Source: Chytridium lagenaria (lineage: Eukaryota; Chytridiomycota; Chytridiomycetes; Chytridiales; Chytridiaceae). Taken from it: a stretch of DNA of 64,000 nt. The DNA lies in contig JAHLKC010000038.1 in assembly GCA_025449115.1 (NCBI GenBank), positions 1 to 64,000 on the forward strand. Direction: 5' to 3'. Numbering within the stretch: the first letter of the stretch is position 1; each line of letters opens with the position of its first letter. This document shows positions 36,029-48,000 of this stretch, piece by piece. Position numbers and translations under genes: made by a program. The notes under the pieces were generated by a model. It searched no databases. It was not told the origin of the DNA and saw nothing but the letters and a program-made list of their open reading frames with translations.

Positions 36029-37153
36029 TCTTGATGTTGTTGGGGGAAGGTTTATTTTTTTTTCTTTCTTTTCGGTTCCCGCTCATACCTTATGTCATGC
36101 CCTTTTTGCGTCGAATTGGATGCAGCCCGTCTCCGCTCATACCTTTATGTCATGCCCTTTTGCGTCGAATTGGATGCAGCCCGTCTCCGCTCATACCTTT
36201 ATATCATGCCCTCTTTGCGTCGAATTGGATGCAGCCCGTCTCCGCTCATACCTTTATGTCATGCCCTTTTTGCGTCGAATTGGATGCAGCCCATCTCCGC
36301 TCATACCTTTATATCATGCCCTTTTTGCGTCGAATTGGATGCAGCCCATCTCCGCTCATACCTTTATGTCATGCCCTTTTCGCGTCGAATTGGATGCAGC
36401 CCGTCTCCGCTCATACCTTTATGTCATGCCCTTTTTTGCGTCGAATTGGATGCAGCCCGTGTCTCCCTCATTCGCAGTTCTTTTGCGCGTTATTGTTTCC
36501 AGTTTTCAGTTCATGGCCCGAATTCACACTTTTTTTCTGTTGTTAAAATTCTTACACCTCCTTTACCAAAGTTATTAAAAGCTCATATGTTTTTGGTTAA
36601 AATGGTGAAAGCACTTTTGGAAGATATGAAGTTTCGTTACTGTTTGCGGATAGTCTTTATCAATGCCTCTTTTCCTAACACAACCAAAAAAAAAAAAAAC
36701 CAACAAGCTGTCATCCCTTCAACATTTATATATGGCTCGGTGAGGAGGTTCAATAAGATATACATGAAATTGATGATGTCATTTGTGAAGCGGAGGATGG
36801 AATGGCTGATCTCTATATGGGAGAGTGCGAGACGGCTGTGTTTTTTTACAAGGACCAAAATGGAAGTTGGATATTGAAAGACTCGACGGCGGTTTAAAGC
36901 TGATGTCGCTGTGATATTAAGCAAAAGTGAAACTAAAGAGAAATAAGCTTGATCCACATTTCTTTTTCTCGCTTATTCTTCTTTATTTTCGTAAGTGGGT
37001 ATCTATGTCATCCCCTTTGTCGTCAGAGATGTGGTATATGTCCATTAAAAAAACATAAAAAACAAACACAAAAAAAAAAGGGCCTTTCCGAAATCCAAAT
37101 CCCTCCAAAAACAGAAGCCCCCCCAAAAGAACCTAAAATATAGGTCTTCCTCT
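36029..37153. other. intergenic, minisatellite-bearing
   Basis: Between the GNAT-like gene and the PKA gene, which converge. Apart from the 55-bp array at 36080-36466 no gene is supported; all three plus frames run open through the array only because the unit lacks stops. Confidence 0.6.
36080..36466. repeat. 55-bp minisatellite, seven head-to-tail copies
   Basis: Seven contiguous copies of a unit running cgctcatacctttatgtcat, gccctttttg, cgtcgaattggatgcagccc, gtctc. Copies differ by a few point changes (atgtcat/atatcat; cccgt/cccat) and by T-run length. There are no spacers, so it is not a CRISPR. Confidence 0.95.
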
Positions 37154-39878
37154 TCAAAAATCTTTGAAATATTCATCATACGCTGAATCATCTGGCCCAA
37201 GCTCCAACGTTCCTTTCTGCATCTTCACCACCGAGCTCTGCTCCTGATAAACATCAAAATTACTAATATCCTCATCATCCTTCACATTCGGCTTATAAGG
37301 CACCGGCACCTTCCTCGCTTCATGCGCCTTCCAATCCACATCCCTAAACCACGAATGCGCCTTCACCTCTCTGGCCCCTCCGATCCCAACCTCAACATGG
37401 GTTCCATTTCAAAAAACCGACTCAACAGATCCTTTGACACAGCCCCAATCTGACTTGACCATCGCATGTTCCCCGTCCATGATCTTTTCATAGATCTGAA
37501 GCGGCGTCTCTGCTTGAAAGGGACTGTATCCTGCTTGTAACTCGTAACAGACTATCCCGAGAGACCACCAGTCTACGGATTTGGTGTAGCCGACTTTGAG
37601 AATGATCTCGGGTGCCATGTATGCGGGTGTGCCGCAGAATGTTATGGCTTTTTCTTTGGTCCCAATGCTACGGGCAAAGCCGAAATCGGCGATTTTGATG
37701 TGTCCGTCTTTGTCTAGAAGGACGTTCTATGTGATATGAGTGAGCAGTGTATCAATGCGTATAAAAATAAATATGGGACTGTAACAGAAAACGATATGAG
37801 AATAAGGGTATACCTCAGGTTTGAGATCCCTGTAAATGATTCCTTTTGAATGAATATGCTCCATAGCAAGCACAAGCTCAACGGTATAAAACCTAGCAAC
37901 CGGTTCCGAAAACCTCTTATTCCTCCTCAAATGCGTAAACATATCCCCACCCTGAATATACTCCATGATCAAATACAAATGTCTCGGATCCTGAAACGTT
38001 GCCATCAATTCCACCACAAACGGATGTCGAATCGACTCCAACAATGTCTTTTCATTCATCACATGTTTCACCTGCTTGGTCGCTACAATGTCGGGTTTAC
38101 GAAGGGATTTCATGGCGTAGATTTTGGTGAGAGAGCGGTGGACTTGTTGGTCTGGAGGGGTTTTGATACGGACGAGATGGACTCGGGCAAACGCGCCTTT
38201 ACCGATTTGTTCGTGAATGTCGAAATCGTTTAATGTGTAACGACGGCGGCGGGCGGGGAATTCTGGAGGGTGGTTAACGTTGAATGCTGTTGAAAGACAG
38301 ATGGCGGGTCTTACCTGAACCTCTGTCGGTCAAAGTTTTTGGTTGTATCCCTTGAAACATCCCTCGAATTCCTCTTCCTTGCGTCATCCCTCTCCTCATA
38401 CTTTGGAACATCCGCATGATTGTCAGTGTCCTTGCTTGATTTCTTTAAAGACGGTAAACCACTTGATTTACCAATGGACGGTCGTTTTTTTGGGAACATG
38501 GCGTCCATGAGGTTACGAAAGGGATGATGATGGTCTTTTGAAATATCCTTTTCTTCATTATTGTCTGCTGGATTGTGGTGAGAGGTTTCCGTGATTTCTT
38601 TGCTGAGGTTGGCGGGTTTGGGGTCTGGAAGCCTTTTGGGAATGGAGTGGAGGTGAAATTAAAGGGTTAAAAGAAAAACTGAGAAAGGTATTGGGAGTGA
38701 TTTAAAACGAGAAGGTAAGAGCATGCAAGTGGCATAAATTGGTGAATAAGGAAAAAAAAGCGAAGCGATGAAGCAATCATATGCAAAAACTGGATTGAAT
38801 TATCCCACTTATGCATTAGAGTACTTAACAAGCTCGAAAATAGAAAAGACCGATGAAAAGGTACGCATAAGACAGACATGCATGATGCTCAGAGAATATG
38901 CGATAATGAAAAAAAAGAAAGAAAGAAGGCTTGGATTACCTATGCGCAACCTTTGGTCTCAAATCCACACTGCCTTTAGCCGGCAGTGTCTTGTAATGCC
39001 CAACGTCCAAATCTCCACTTCCTCTTCTCGATCCCGAAAGCTTTCCCCCATGTCCTCGATCATGTAAATACGTATCCGTACTAGTCCTCAAAGACGGAGG
39101 CGACAACGTTCTACTCGACATATCCGTTGACCTCGGACTATCGTTCCCACTTCCATTCGAATGCGTATCCAAAACATTTGACGAAAACCCATCTCCTGAA
39201 TCATTCAGCCTCCTCGTGACAGCACTTAGGGTCTCCAATTCTCTCTGCAAGACAGTGCGCGGTCCGGTTCCATGAACAGCCACACCCGGCGCGACGGTTA
39301 TACGTGAATCTTCGACATCATAAGACCTCGTCTTAATCATATCGGATCCGCGACGAGAATGAGAAGCACGACGTGGGAGTTCTGGAGTATGTGTACGAGA
39401 TGAAGTGCTTCCGCTAGATGAATTGAACGCGTTGACGCCATGTCCAGGGTAGATCTGAGATGAGGAATTATGGTAAAGCTTCTGGAAGGTTCCCGGAACG
39501 ACTATGCGTGTCAAAAGAGCTTGATTTGATCATTCCACGGTGTTGAGGTTGGAGATGTTGGGGAACATCTGAGCCGCGGCGACGCCTTGTTTCAGTGGAA
39601 GGAGGTTGAACGGAGGTGATGGAGCTGTTGGTGGAGTTGGCTAGACCCGGCATGGACAATTGATTTGATTGCGCAGAAACAGGTCTGCTACGGTTAGACC
39701 CACCATGATGTGATGATGTGGTAAGATATTGATTATTGTTCATATCCTCATGCGAGAAAAGACGATCCGTTTTCCGAGGTCCTTCGTGTTGTTGTTGTAG
39801 CGTTTTAGACCCGATGGTTCTTGAGGAGATTCTGTTGGCAGCATCGTTGTATGATGGCCTATCCCCTGTTAACGGCAT
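37154..39878 (-). CDS. cAMP-dependent protein kinase (PKA) catalytic subunit, long N-terminus
   Basis: AGC kinase that phosphorylates R-R-x-S/T sites once cAMP releases the regulatory subunit. Start ATG 39878 (MPLTGDRPSYNDAANR). The first part is Ser/Thr/Arg-rich and disordered, then come introns and the kinase core: loop GKGAFARVHLVR (about 38195), YAMKSL with the ATP Lys, YRDLKPE (about 37825), after an intron DFGFAR, activation loop ITFCGTPAYMAPEI with its Thr, VDWWSLGIV, and the AGC tail NFDVYQEQSS ending in YFKDF at the very C-terminus, the PKA-type F-x-x-F-COOH. Frame is lost at G runs near 39492, 37462 and 37382, yet every catalytic residue is present, so sequencing error is likely. 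Two cyclase genes follow upstream on the same strand. Confidence 0.85.
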
Positions 39879-40566
39879 GATCTCCGGAAAAAGATAAACG
39901 TTTATGAATAAGAGGGTGCCTTTTTTGTATGCCAATATGAGGCGTCAGTCTAGGGACCGACGTGGAGCCACAGAGACGGATTGCTGATCGGAACACACAG
40001 AAATATGCAGAACGCCTCATCTTCCTATTTCTTTCCCATTTGCCATCGCTCTGGGTGATTGGATATTCGGATATTTTTTTTAATGCACAGGGTCCCCGTA
40101 ATCGCCACTCAGTTTACAAAGGCCTAGATGCTTTTAGCTGATTGGAGAAGTTGCGAAAGCCCTTCACGGAAACTATAGCTGTTTCTAATTATGGGTGCAT
40201 TGGTCGGAACTGGTTTTACGGGGTAACACGCCGGCTCTGTGTTTTTAACGTCGCTCAAGGTAAGCAAGTACGGTGGTTTTAGTAAACTTGCCATGTGCGT
40301 CAGACCAATAAAACCACCCAACTTATTTTTTTACGACCTTTGAGGTAATAATGTCTGGTTATTTTTGGCTCAAATATTACAAACGTGCCCTCAGTACCTG
40401 AGTGTTAACTGGGTTCCGCCCTACGTTTTTCGTTATTCTGATGAAATATTTATGTTGGTTGGTCCACGACGTCTTTGCCAAATAAAATATATAACAACAT
40501 TTTTTTGTTCTTCATTCGGGGATTATAGCTTCACTATTCATTCACCAGGGAATATTATATTTCATA
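39879..40566. other. intergenic between PKA gene and cyclase A
   Basis: No supported gene. A 65-codon minus-strand frame at 40124-40321 shows no motif. Confidence 0.5.
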
Positions 40567-43500
40567 CTAAACTTTTAAGAAGGGATCCAGGCCTAACTTA
40601 TTGCCAAGCTTCCGAAAGCGGGGAACTTCTGATATCCATGCTTCAAACATGGGTGCTAGCGTTTTCCTAAAACACCTTCGAGCTTCAAGTAGACACCCAG
40701 TTTTTCCAGTCATGAGCCACATTGCCGCATATGCGAACGCTAAAAACCTGGGGTTCCATTTATCATGCAAATCTGCTGTTTTCGGTGAAAGTAATACTTG
40801 ACAGATGCGATGGCTTTTTTTCCGTTTCCACCGAGGATTAGTCTGTAGAACACTTTGACCACCCAATGCTTTTTATGAATTGCGTTGATCTTCTTTTTTG
40901 CCGGCTTCAAGAACCTTGCGAGACGTGGTGCTTGTTCTGCGACAAAAGTATGAACTCGTGCATTAATCATTGTGATAAGGGGCCATACTCCGCAAAGACC
41001 GAGTTTTGCGGCTGTGATGTAATGAGAGATGTGCATGATGTCGGTTATGGAGTTTCCCCAACGCCTCTAGTGAAGTCATAGCATCAACGAATCGATATTC
41101 AAGAATCGCTATCCACAACATTCCGGTGTTGATTTGTTTAACATGTTGCATGATCGGGGATTCAAATCGTGATAGAATTCTGGATAAGCGAATAAGTATA
41201 CAATGCAGCGTAAATGATTTGGGAAACTATAATAATAGGGCATCGAACAAATAAAAATGATTTCTCGAACCTCCTCTGAATCAGTTCCGATTCCTGCATG
41301 TAAAAGTGTGCCTTGGGTATATCTTTTGAGAAAAGCGCGACTTCTAGCAAGTTATAAATCGTGCTTGCACCAGTGTATAAATTTTGACTTGAAGACTCTT
41401 TCTGGTTCTTTGTGAGAGCGAAAACCGCTTCCTCATAGGTTTGGTACTTTCCAAACGCGTAACGTAAGTTGGCACATGTCTGCAGAAGACCAGCATCTGC
41501 TCGCTTAGCTCCAACCCTTCAATAAACTTTGATTAGAAATATTTCGGTTAAACTTGCTCACTCTGCGTAGTATTCATTTAAAATGTCTGCCCCTTCATAG
41601 TGGTTGTGAGCAAGAATAACGGTCACAAACATCCCGTAAGACTCGACAAAATCGCTGGGATCGCATATTTTGGAGGCTTTCTTGCTGGCATTCAAGTAAA
41701 ACAAACTGATTGGAGTATTCAAGAGTCCGGATATATACGCAGATTGCGTCGCTCTCAACGGCCAAGTTGACGGTGCTGTTTTCAACGCCAATATTGACTC
41801 ATTGAGAAGCTCGATAAGTGTGAATAGTTTGACGAGTATGGATGTCTCCGAATCTGGTAAAAAGACGTAGTGGAGAGCGAAAAGAGCTTGATCTATCGAT
41901 TGGCGGACCGAAATATTTGATGTTTCCTCTGGAATCATCGTCCTCTCCGCCGTTTAGGCCGCAGAGCAAATAGAGTCATAAGTACTGGTTTAAAGCGCTT
42001 TCAGTTTGAATCATGTGGAATATAAGGCTGCTAGAGTTGAATATGGGATAAGCCTATCCCTTTCTGATATTCCTCACAAGGCTTAAACTAATTAATACAC
42101 TCTATAACAAACTAACGGTCATACCAGGTGGGTATATTTTTGACATTCATCGTCCGCAAAGCATCATCGGTAATATAACTCTTTCCGAATCCACTAGCGC
42201 CTTCCACAACCACAACATATTTCATCGCATTTGCTTGCTCCCACGTCTCTAAGGCTTCTCTTATCTGTTTTCTTTCGTATTCATAACCAATAGATAAAGT
42301 TTCTCGCACATCTGGAGATATCACAATGATTTCTTCCGAGCTGTAAAACTCTTTTACGTTCCATAATTCAATGAGCCGCAAAAAGCCCTTCAGGGTATAG
42401 GCCCCGAGAGGCTTAAAGGTATAGTTCTGTTGACCGGTAGAGGTTTGTGAACGGGTAAGGGTGGCTTTGTCGCAGACGATAGGAGCGTCTGCTGTGGAGA
42501 CACCTAAAAGCCTTGCTGCTAGATTTACGGCGTCGCCTTTGAGTGATGTGGCGCGATTAATCATATGAGTATTGAAATATAAAGTTATTTACCAAGAAGA
42601 CTTGCTTCCGAGCGAATGTTGAAGACGGATGCCTCCAGAAGGACTACTGATGACGTCCGGACTGTACTGGACAAGAAGGGATACGTCGCTGAGAACTGGA
42701 ATATATTGAGTGGTTGTACAAAGTGTTGGTCGACAGTATATATAAATATATAAGCTATGGAGTGATTCCAACGACAAATGTCATTTCCAAATCTTGCGAA
42801 AAGAATGATGCAATAGAAATCGAAACTGTGCATGTTGTAAACCTCTTACAAACATTAGAGGGCAGCGCCGATTGCCATTGACGCTTCATTCTGGTGCGTA
42901 AACGGCTACATCAACAACACTTAGTTCCGCGCGTTTTAATCTATAAAAAAAAAAAAAATTACCGGAAGTCCAAAACACGCTAGCATGGTTTGTCCCTTAT
43001 CGTCGACTAAAAATATTGTAAGACGCCCTTCGAAAATGAGTCTATACCAGCAAATTGTTGATAAACACCAAAATATATTCCGATAGTGCCATAAGGAAAG
43101 CATTACACGCTCGTTGGGCAATCAAAGGATTGAAGGCTGAATGTAGCTTTATAAATAAAACACTGATGGATCGATACTGGCTTTTAATCTCTGTTAAAAA
43201 AATTAGAAAGACTTCGATAACAGTCAGTTACCGATTAATTTTTTGAAGAGACTCCCTTTCTTACGATTTCTGAAGCTCTTGCGGATATTTCAAAGGCAAT
43301 AGAGTCGTTGACGAACTTTCGAATCATTGCCAACTGCTCCTCCATGACGGGTTGTAAACTTCTCAAATTATTTTCTTGGGTATCTTCCGAAGGAAACAGG
43401 GGGAGTTGTGACAATAGTTCGTCAGCCTTGCCATGCTTGTCCTCATTGTCCTCCTTGTCCTCCTTGAACTTCTTATCCTCTTTGTCTATTGAAATTCTCC

Positions 43501-44844
43501 TTCTGTTGAGCATTGTAAAGCTACCTTTCCCGCTCTCAGTTGATTCGGATACAGCATTCCGAAACGAGCCCAACCGAATTTTTTGCATGCTTGTCAATTC
43601 AAAACGCTTTGAGTCCATTGTTGTCGGTCTATGAAGGCTCTCGTGAATTTTCTTTGCAGTTAACTCGTTCAAGAGAATTCCTGCAGAGCTAAATCTTTAA
43701 AGGCTTCAATAGATTTGGACAGCAATTTAGAATTGTTATTCCGGGATTCTGAAAAGAGAGTTCCCCATGTATTCATGTCGACTGCGCATTCACCTTTTAA
43801 AGAACCATCTCATTAGCAAAATAATCCGTAAATTGTGCGCATACCAGGCCCGGCGTATTCCAGCAAATGCCCCAATATGTCAAAGCAGGGTCCGTGAACA
43901 ACGTGATCTAATCGTTTTCGGAAGTTTCCCAGAATAGCAGAGACTAAACCGGATGTGAGAGCGATATGGAGTTTAAGGTGGATATCGGGCGGTTTCGGGT
44001 CCTTGCCTTGCCTGCCGACGCTTCTCTCACTCCCAGGTAACGGCGCTTATTGTCTGTTCGAGATTTAATTGCTTGGGCATTGGATGACCATTCGGATATG
44101 TCATTTTCTGCCAAGTGTGAACTTGATAATAATGTAGAGTCATTGCGGTCCAATAACGCGTCAAAGCTTGAGTTTCGCTGAATTGGCGTAAATGAACTCC
44201 TGTTTGACAGCCGGTGTCCCGATGCAGTGGAAGAACGATTTCCTGTCTGACTACTTTCAAGGTTGCTTGTTGCAGAAGACTGCATTAGCAGACTTCGCAC
44301 AGCCGACGGGTCAAGATTAACTGTTGGATGCTTTGCAAGAATTTCAAGGCAGCATATGAAAGCTCGCTGTGAGACAGGGACCTCCTCGATGGGGTTCTCA
44401 TCCGCTTCCAAAGATGTACTTTTGCTTTTCTCTTCTTCTAATGGCCGAAAAAACTGCCAAGACAGCATCACCAAGGAATTTTACATCCCCTCCATGCTCG
44501 TAGATAACACCTAAGATCTGTGCAATATTAGAACCAAGAAACACAAGATCCCTCCCACTTTGTGAAGATGATCAATAACGGCTCTGCTAATTAGCTCGGA
44601 TGATACACGTCCATGCTCCGCCTAAATCGCTAATACTAAAACAGCTCAGGCCTTTATACCAGTTTCGAAGTAGCCTTCGAATAACCAGAATGTCGATCAA
44701 AAGAATTGCCGACTCGATCGCCTCCGACTGTGGCTCGTCTCTCGTTAAGCATTCTATCAACCTTTGTCGTTTGGCATCGTCTTCAATGGTTTTCCGAACG
44801 TAATCGCTCACAAATGATGTAATAATCGCCACCGGCCGCTCCAT
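40567..44844 (-). CDS. soluble adenylyl cyclase-like gene A (ADCY10 type), internally shortened
   Basis: Class III cyclase of the ADCY10 layout (C1, C2, NTPase, TPR-like). From ATG 44844 (MERPVAIITSFVSDYV): C1 begins AILLIDI..GYSK with the first metal Asp (one T missing near 44688), EHGRVSSELI, then EHGGDV and FLGDAVLAVF with the second metal Asp after a 40-nt intron. A Ser-rich insert (RRSS, NRRRISID) follows, then C2 (IFLVDDKGQTMLACFGLP near 42965, SLKGDAVNLAARLLGVS near 42500), then P-loop VVVVEGASGFGKS (about 42180-42215). After NIPTWYDR at 42112 there are only about 170 bp before a repeat domain (LFALHYVFLPDSETSILVKL, 41850) that in gene B lies about 2.2 kb further on. Walker B, sensor and winged-helix parts are therefore missing. 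The C-terminus (FAYAAMWLMTG, end LGLDPFLKV) is homologous to gene B. Confidence 0.75.
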
Positions 44845-45050
44845 CTGAATTCTCCTTCGACGGGTGATCCACCCAAAGAAGACCGACGCGGGACGACAGC
44901 GTTGCTAAGGGTTTAGAAGCAATGTGGGCTAAATGGTTTCTTTTTCTTGGTCAGCTGGGAAAATCCAGTTATCAGTAAGCATCTAAACATCACGAAAATC
45001 TCCGGATTAAGCTATCAGTTTGGTAAACTTTATTGTGTATAACCAATAAT

Positions 45051-48000
45051 TCACCAAATCTCTTTCAATGGAGTCGACTCTGATATCCATTTGGCTAGAT
45101 ATGTTGATAGATTTCTCGTCCCAAAGCAACGAACGGCTGACGCCTTCGAAGCATGATTTCCCGTCATCAAATACATAGCGGCCTCCGCAAACGCTACTAG
45201 TCGCGTATTATACTTTTCTTGTGTAGGTCGGAAATCTGATACTAATAACTTCCGTGTCTGCTTAACCGCCTTCCCTCGCTTCCCTTTAACAGGAGATGTG
45301 CCGCCTGAAACAAGGTTTGAAAGTCTTGAGTAGGCATATGATTCCTGCTAATCGCGCTCAGTTTCTTTCGTGGAATCTCCAGATGAGAGGAGAGAATCAA
45401 CCGTTTCTTTGCAATGACATTGGCATCTTGAGTGTCAATTAAGGTGATCAACACCCAGACGCCAAAAAAGCCCAGCGTAAAGGCTGTAAAAAAGTGTGAT
45501 ATGGCTGATATTGACTGAACAAAGCTCCCCAACTCTTTGACATGCTCCAGAGCATCATTAATTTTGGATTCGAAAAGGGATATCCACAGCTCGCCGACGA
45601 TGACTTGAATCTGAGCTTGCCTATTCTCCTTGTAGGCAACGGATTTGTTTAACAACCTTAAAATATAATAGGTTCAATTACAGTGGTAATGATTTTTTGG
45701 CGCACCTTTGTCGGAGCTCTTGTGTTCGTTCAAGTGACTCTCGGATCTTCTTCATATCTCTCGCATAAATTGCAATCTCCATCATGTTGTAGACGCTATT
45801 ATCGGAAACATATATATCCTGAACCACCGCTTCGTCAAGTTGTTGAAGCATGAGCGAAAGTGATTCCTGTGGAGAATTGTGCATTCTCAACAGATAGGCG
45901 TAATTTGTACTTGACTGAATCATCCCCACTTCTGCCTTTTGCCTCGCAATACTGTAGAAAAATCATTATCAATATTTTGCGTTTTTTTATGAAGACACCG
46001 ACTTTATAAAAACCTCGTTCATCCTAACGGCCTCCTCATACTTATTATCGGCAATTAAAAGCGCGAGAAACATAGGGAAGGCATGCAGAAATTCGTGTTC
46101 TTCGCATTTGGTAGTTGCCAGTAAAGCAGAGCTGTAGTAGTATCGACTTATAGGCATCGATACCAGCCTTACAGCAAACGCTGCCTGAAAAGCTCTCACA
46201 GCCCATTTTGCAGGCTCTTGCCCTGCAATGATAATAGCCTCATTTAGTAGCTCCAGCAAGGTAACGAGCTTATAAGCATCGGGGATACTCTCGCCGGCAC
46301 CTAGGAAAACGTAGTGTAGGGAGAAGAGAGCCATATCCGTAATATCTTCATTATGGATATTAGATTTCTTCGCTCTGGTGATGGAACGCTTGGGTGGTTT
46401 TGTCATCAGTAACCATAGATGTCGGAACAGGCTTTTTAGAATATAATGTGGGACTTCTTGTTCAGTCAGAGGAAACTGTCGCCCAATGAGGAGAAGTGCT
46501 GTTACTGCGGCGGTCTTGACAGTTTCCAATTGAAAATCGGTGGAAGCTGATAATGCTAGTGCAGCATACCAGGATGCCAGTCTTTTGTTATCGGGGGCCA
46601 AATTGGAAGATTCGTTGGCTGTAACAAATTCGATCAATTCACGTATTAAAATACGACATTCGGCATGGAATCCTCTCTTCATATAATACATACTGCGATT
46701 CGATGAAAGCAACATTGTTAGGAACAATCCGTTTTCATACAAATTTAAAAGACTATACCTCAATTCTTCTACAAAGTCAATATACTTTAAATGGCAATCA
46801 CTGAGAGAATAATGATAAACCAGTAAAGGCAAAAGCATTTCCCTATTTTTTTCGCTTATTGTAGCTTCATAGTTTTCGCCCGCGATCCTATGAAGCTTCG
46901 ACCTCTCCGAAAATGACATTGTACTATAAATAGTGGCTGCAATTGCCGCATGCCTAAAAGAGAACAAAGTGGTGGTGGTGGGATCAAATTCAGAGCACAC
47001 CACAAATTCACATGTGTCCCTTTCTAAAATTAATCTTCGCATTGATAAAATGTTAGGAGATTCTTCGGACAGATTTTTGACGTCGTTGAGATCAAAGTGC
47101 TGCCCGAATATACTTGCTCGCTCAAGAAGATCTCGAAGTCCTCCGTGAAGTCTTTAAAAATCGATTTAATTAATTATGGGCCGCATACAAAATCGTCTCA
47201 CTTGTCGAATTGGGACATTATTGTTTGGGAAAGACCTCTCTCCAGAAGACTTTGAATGATAGGCGCTTTCTCAGGTACCAGACCAAGCACGTTTTCGGAT
47301 ACTTTCAGACACTCATCTGACTTAAGGTATTGGACCATCATTTGAAGGTTTAAAGGACTTCCTTCGCATTTGGAATGCATGACTAAAATAATAGCTAAGC
47401 TGTATACTTGAAATATGATTACGAACCTTTGACTAGTTCCTGGTCAACACTTTCTACTCCAAGAGACGAAAATCTCGAAATGAGAAATTCATTCACATCC
47501 TCTAACGCAAGTCCGTTTAAGGTGATGTTTGCCGTTTTAATAGATAATGAATTGTTTTGATCGAAGCCTAAAGAATCCAAGATATTTTGAGGTCGCGTTG
47601 ATAGAACAAGAAAATGCTAGTATATTTAATAATTGAACGTTATATTTGTTACCTTTCCGGCTCCTTTTATGACCGCCTTTATAATATCCATTGATATTTC
47701 ATCCATCCACTAAATGTGCACTGTCAGTAGGCAAGAAAATGTGGATAAATATAATAAAATGTAAACAAGTGAAACGTATATAGAGAATATCGCCTTATAT
47801 CTCACCTGAACATCGTCAAACACGAGCACAATATCCCTCATCTCTATCCACTTTGAAATCAACCTCCCAACGTGGTCTTCAAAACATTTATCCTCGCCCT
47901 CCCCGTAATATTCTTCGTATCTTCAGTATCTACACTCCTCAGCATCGGAACCATACTCCCAATAAGCGGCGCCATCCTCGGATCCTCCCCAACTTTTATC

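Noticed and set aside
36080..36466. CRISPR array
   Set aside because: Units are contiguous without spacers, in a eukaryotic context.
36025..36877. Protein genes across the minisatellite
   Set aside because: Frames are open only because the 55-bp unit has no stops; all three frames are equally open.
40124..40321. 65-codon minus-strand reading frame
   Set aside because: No motif, no neighbouring exon with matching frame, between two well-defined genes.
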